Shown here one piece after another: positions 5,389 to 6,378 of a DNA stretch of 6,378 bases (positions are counted from its first letter, which is position 1; every line of letters starts with the position of its first letter). The notes beneath the pieces were generated by a model that made no database searches, was not told the origin of the DNA, and worked only from the letters and a program-made list of their open reading frames with translations. A program made the translations under genes and the position numbers. The stretch is from Treponema sp. (GTDB lineage: Bacteria; Spirochaetota; Spirochaetia; Treponematales; Breznakiellaceae), in NCBI GenBank assembly GCA_031277045.1, contig JAISLX010000032.1, positions 1-6,378 of the forward strand, in the 5' to 3' direction.

Positions 5389-5609
5389 TCCGCTTTTTTG
5401 GCGCAGGCTTTGATAACAAAGCCCATCCGCTCAAAGTTTTCCGGGTTATCCGCCCGTGAAAGCCGGAAGGTGACCGGTTCCCTCCTGATAAGAGCAAGGG
5501 CGGGCCCCGCTGTTTCAGGCGCGTTGTTTTTCGCGGGAAGATTTTCTACCGCCGCGGCCGCACGGGCCAGGGCAAAAAGGCGGCTCATTTGCCCGTCATC
5601 AAGATTCAT
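5253..5609 (-). CDS. Hypothetical small protein, unrecognised
   Basis: An ATG at 5609, preceded 5 bases upstream by AGG in TATAGGTGCCT, opens a 118-residue frame starting MNLDDGQMSRLFALARAAAA. Its first 75 or so residues look like coding sequence, for example REPVTFRLSRADNPENFERM and GFVIKACAKKADYPFK. The remaining 45 residues run antisense to the end of the tail fibre gene, so the original protein was probably cut by the phage junction near 5390-5400. No domain, signal peptide or membrane segment is recognisable. A weak promoter-like pair lies just upstream on the minus strand (TTTTAA and TAGTAT, 17 bases apart). It may be the N-terminus of a chromosomal gene interrupted by the phage island. 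The plus-strand frames over the same bases look less protein-like. Confidence 0.35.
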   Translation of the reverse strand: MNLDDGQMSRLFALARAAAAVENLPAKNNAPETAGPALALIRREPVTFRLSRADNPENFERMGFVIKACAKKADYPFKTVLHFLHLAFPGGNGGYALPGAALVARVIIEAPMSCQAFC

Positions 5610-5640
5610 AGGCACCTATACTACAAAAAATTTATGACTA

Positions 5641-5973
5641 TTAAAATGTCTCCTGAATCAATTGTTTATAAGTGATTGTACCCGTCGAGGAACAGGCACA
5701 GAGAAGACGGTCAAACAACTGGGCAGCGAAAACCAGCGGTTTATTCGGCAGCGGAATTCATCCAGATATGCCTGGAGATGTGTACCATCCAATCCGTGAT
5801 AGGTCCCTAATATAAACCTTTTGGCGTTGGACACTACCATGTGCAACCATCGTAAATGTTCCGGCATCCTTGAGCGGATCGTATTTCTCCGGGGCGTGAG
5901 TATACGCGCCGGCCGAAAACGCTTTACGGTACGAGCGGCAGCCGTCACTGCGTAATCTTTGTTTTTGTTTCAA
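5641..5973 (-). pseudogene. IS1595/ISXO2-type transposase, C-terminal half, two frameshifts
   Basis: Reading leftwards, the first frame gives LRSDGCRSYRKAF and HAPEKYDPLKDA. After a one-base shift near 5860-5865 the second frame gives EHLRWLHMVVSNAKRFILGT and LQAYLDEFRCRIN. After another shift at the A4 run (5729-5732) the third frame gives AAQLFDRLLCACSSTGTITY and KQLIQETF, then a TAA (5641-5643). This order is the C-terminal catalytic part of the DDE_Tnp_IS1595 domain: SDGW/C..SYR contains the second Asp, SN.KR..LGT contains the Asn and Lys of the DDNK set, and YLDEF..R.N is the family signature. The N-terminal half is absent: the frame closes just upstream of 5973, 25 bases from the stop of the membrane protein gene. 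No terminal repeat was recognised. The piece is inactive. Confidence 0.85.
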
Positions 5974-5997
5974 CCGGGAGATAGATTAATAGTCATA

Positions 5998-6378
5998 TTA
6001 CAAAATATTCACAAGGGGGCCCAGGTAAAAAAGCCGGAGGAAGAAAGCCGCCACCGCCGCGGCGGCGAGCGCAAATACAATGTATTTGAAAATCCGGTCA
6101 AAGTCAAACACGCTGAACAAGGTGCTCAGCCCAGCGTAAACAAGCATAACCGGCTGTTTATCAATTCGGGGGAACATACCGGGTGCGATTAAAAAGCAGG
6201 AAACCGCGATGATAAGCAGGCTGTTCATGTGCGCCGATTTCCGGTACCGGAATAAAATCCCCAGAAGCTTTACCGCTGCGGAAAAAAAGATGATCCGTTC
6301 AGCAGCCGCAAAACCCTGCCCGCCTGTAAACATGGGCACGATTAAATTAAGCAGCAGCGCTCCGGTAACCGCGTGGTT
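5998..6378 (-). CDS. Polytopic membrane protein, C-terminal part (continues off the window)
   Basis: 126 residues are visible, in frame from the window edge (NHAVTGALLLNLIVP) to the TAA at 5998-6000. The start lies outside. There are about five hydrophobic segments: ALLLNLIVPMF, IIFFSAAVKLLGILF, SLLIIAVSCFLIAPGMF, VMLVYAGLSTLFSVF, and IVFALAAAAVAAFFLRLFYL. Short charged loops such as RYRKSAH and PRIDKQ separate them. Positive loops alternate as expected for an inner membrane protein. I recognise no family. The compact segments and lack of a soluble domain would suit a transporter subunit or a small integral membrane protein. The frame is uninterrupted and ends close to the IS1595 fragment, so the IS may have landed just downstream of the gene. 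Confidence 0.7.
   Translation of the reverse strand, partial: NHAVTGALLLNLIVPMFTGGQGFAAAERIIFFSAAVKLLGILFRYRKSAHMNSLLIIAVSCFLIAPGMFPRIDKQPVMLVYAGLSTLFSVFDFDRIFKYIVFALAAAAVAAFFLRLFYLGPLVNIL

Noticed and set aside
5355..5459. Small plus-strand frame MEEMQYRLERIIRFFGAGFD overlapping the tail-gene end
   Set aside because: It starts inside the tail gene in the way phage genes often overlap, but it is only 34 residues, has a weak ribosome binding site and crosses the presumed junction. It is not strong enough to list.
5398..5637. Plus-strand frame of 79 residues after the tail gene
   Set aside because: Its Ala/Arg/Ser-rich composition is typical of an antisense shadow. The minus-strand frame over the same bases is more protein-like and has a ribosome binding site.
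1..6378. CRISPR arrays, tRNA or rRNA genes, origins
   Set aside because: I found no regularly spaced repeats, no cloverleaf-like segment with a TTCRA box and no rRNA-like conserved stretch by eye.

Overview
This window is a patchwork of a few ordinary chromosomal genes, a short phage-derived island and the remains of three different insertion sequences. The codon choice, the GC-rich third positions, the lipobox lipoprotein with a DUF3298-type domain and the style of the phage proteins (18-residue 'DAEAAARLADDATLQ' fibre repeats) would fit a host-associated spirochaete of the termite-gut Treponema type. That assignment is an impression from the sequence, not a proof.

Layout from left to right. 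(1) 1-49, minus strand: the first 16 codons of an IS630-like transposase, with a good promoter at 80-109. (2) 119-937, plus strand: a nearly full-length IS5-family (IS427/ISL-like) transposase, dead by two homopolymer frameshifts and one nonsense codon, although all three catalytic acidic codons remain. (3) 938-1145: a gene-free gap holding a very strong 14-bp terminator hairpin. (4) 1146-2057, minus strand: a predicted lipoprotein with a DUF3298/RsiV-like C-terminal domain. (5) 2058-2135: a 78-bp divergent intergenic region centred on the palindrome TATAATTATA. (6) 2136-2927, plus strand: a class I SAM-dependent methyltransferase. (7) 2928-3441: a long hairpin just after the methyltransferase stop, then degraded sequence with one possible minus-strand small ORF and no convincing intact gene. 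(8) 3442-5388, plus strand: two phage virion-type genes. One is the C-terminal part of a 'large polyvalent protein' (LPD38-like). The other is a T7 gp17-like tail fibre N-terminus followed by coiled-coil repeats and a truncated tip. (9) 5253-5609, minus strand: a possible unrecognised small ORF overlapping the tail-gene end. (10) 5641-5973, minus strand: the C-terminal half of an IS1595/ISXO2-type transposase with two frameshifts. (11) 5998-6378, minus strand: the C-terminal part of a polytopic membrane protein that continues beyond the window.

The chromosomal genes (lipoprotein and methyltransferase) look intact and are probably expressed from the shared divergent region. The phage genes and transposases look like decaying relics. 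The tail gene has a perfect Shine-Dalgarno sequence but no recognised start codon where one is expected. The large-protein gene lacks its whole N-terminal body, and no other phage module is visible. I found no tRNA, rRNA, CRISPR array or defence operon, and no convincing new biological system. The best leads are the recoding-or-decay question in the IS5 gene, the lost tail-gene start, and the unexplained minus-strand ORFs that flank the phage island.
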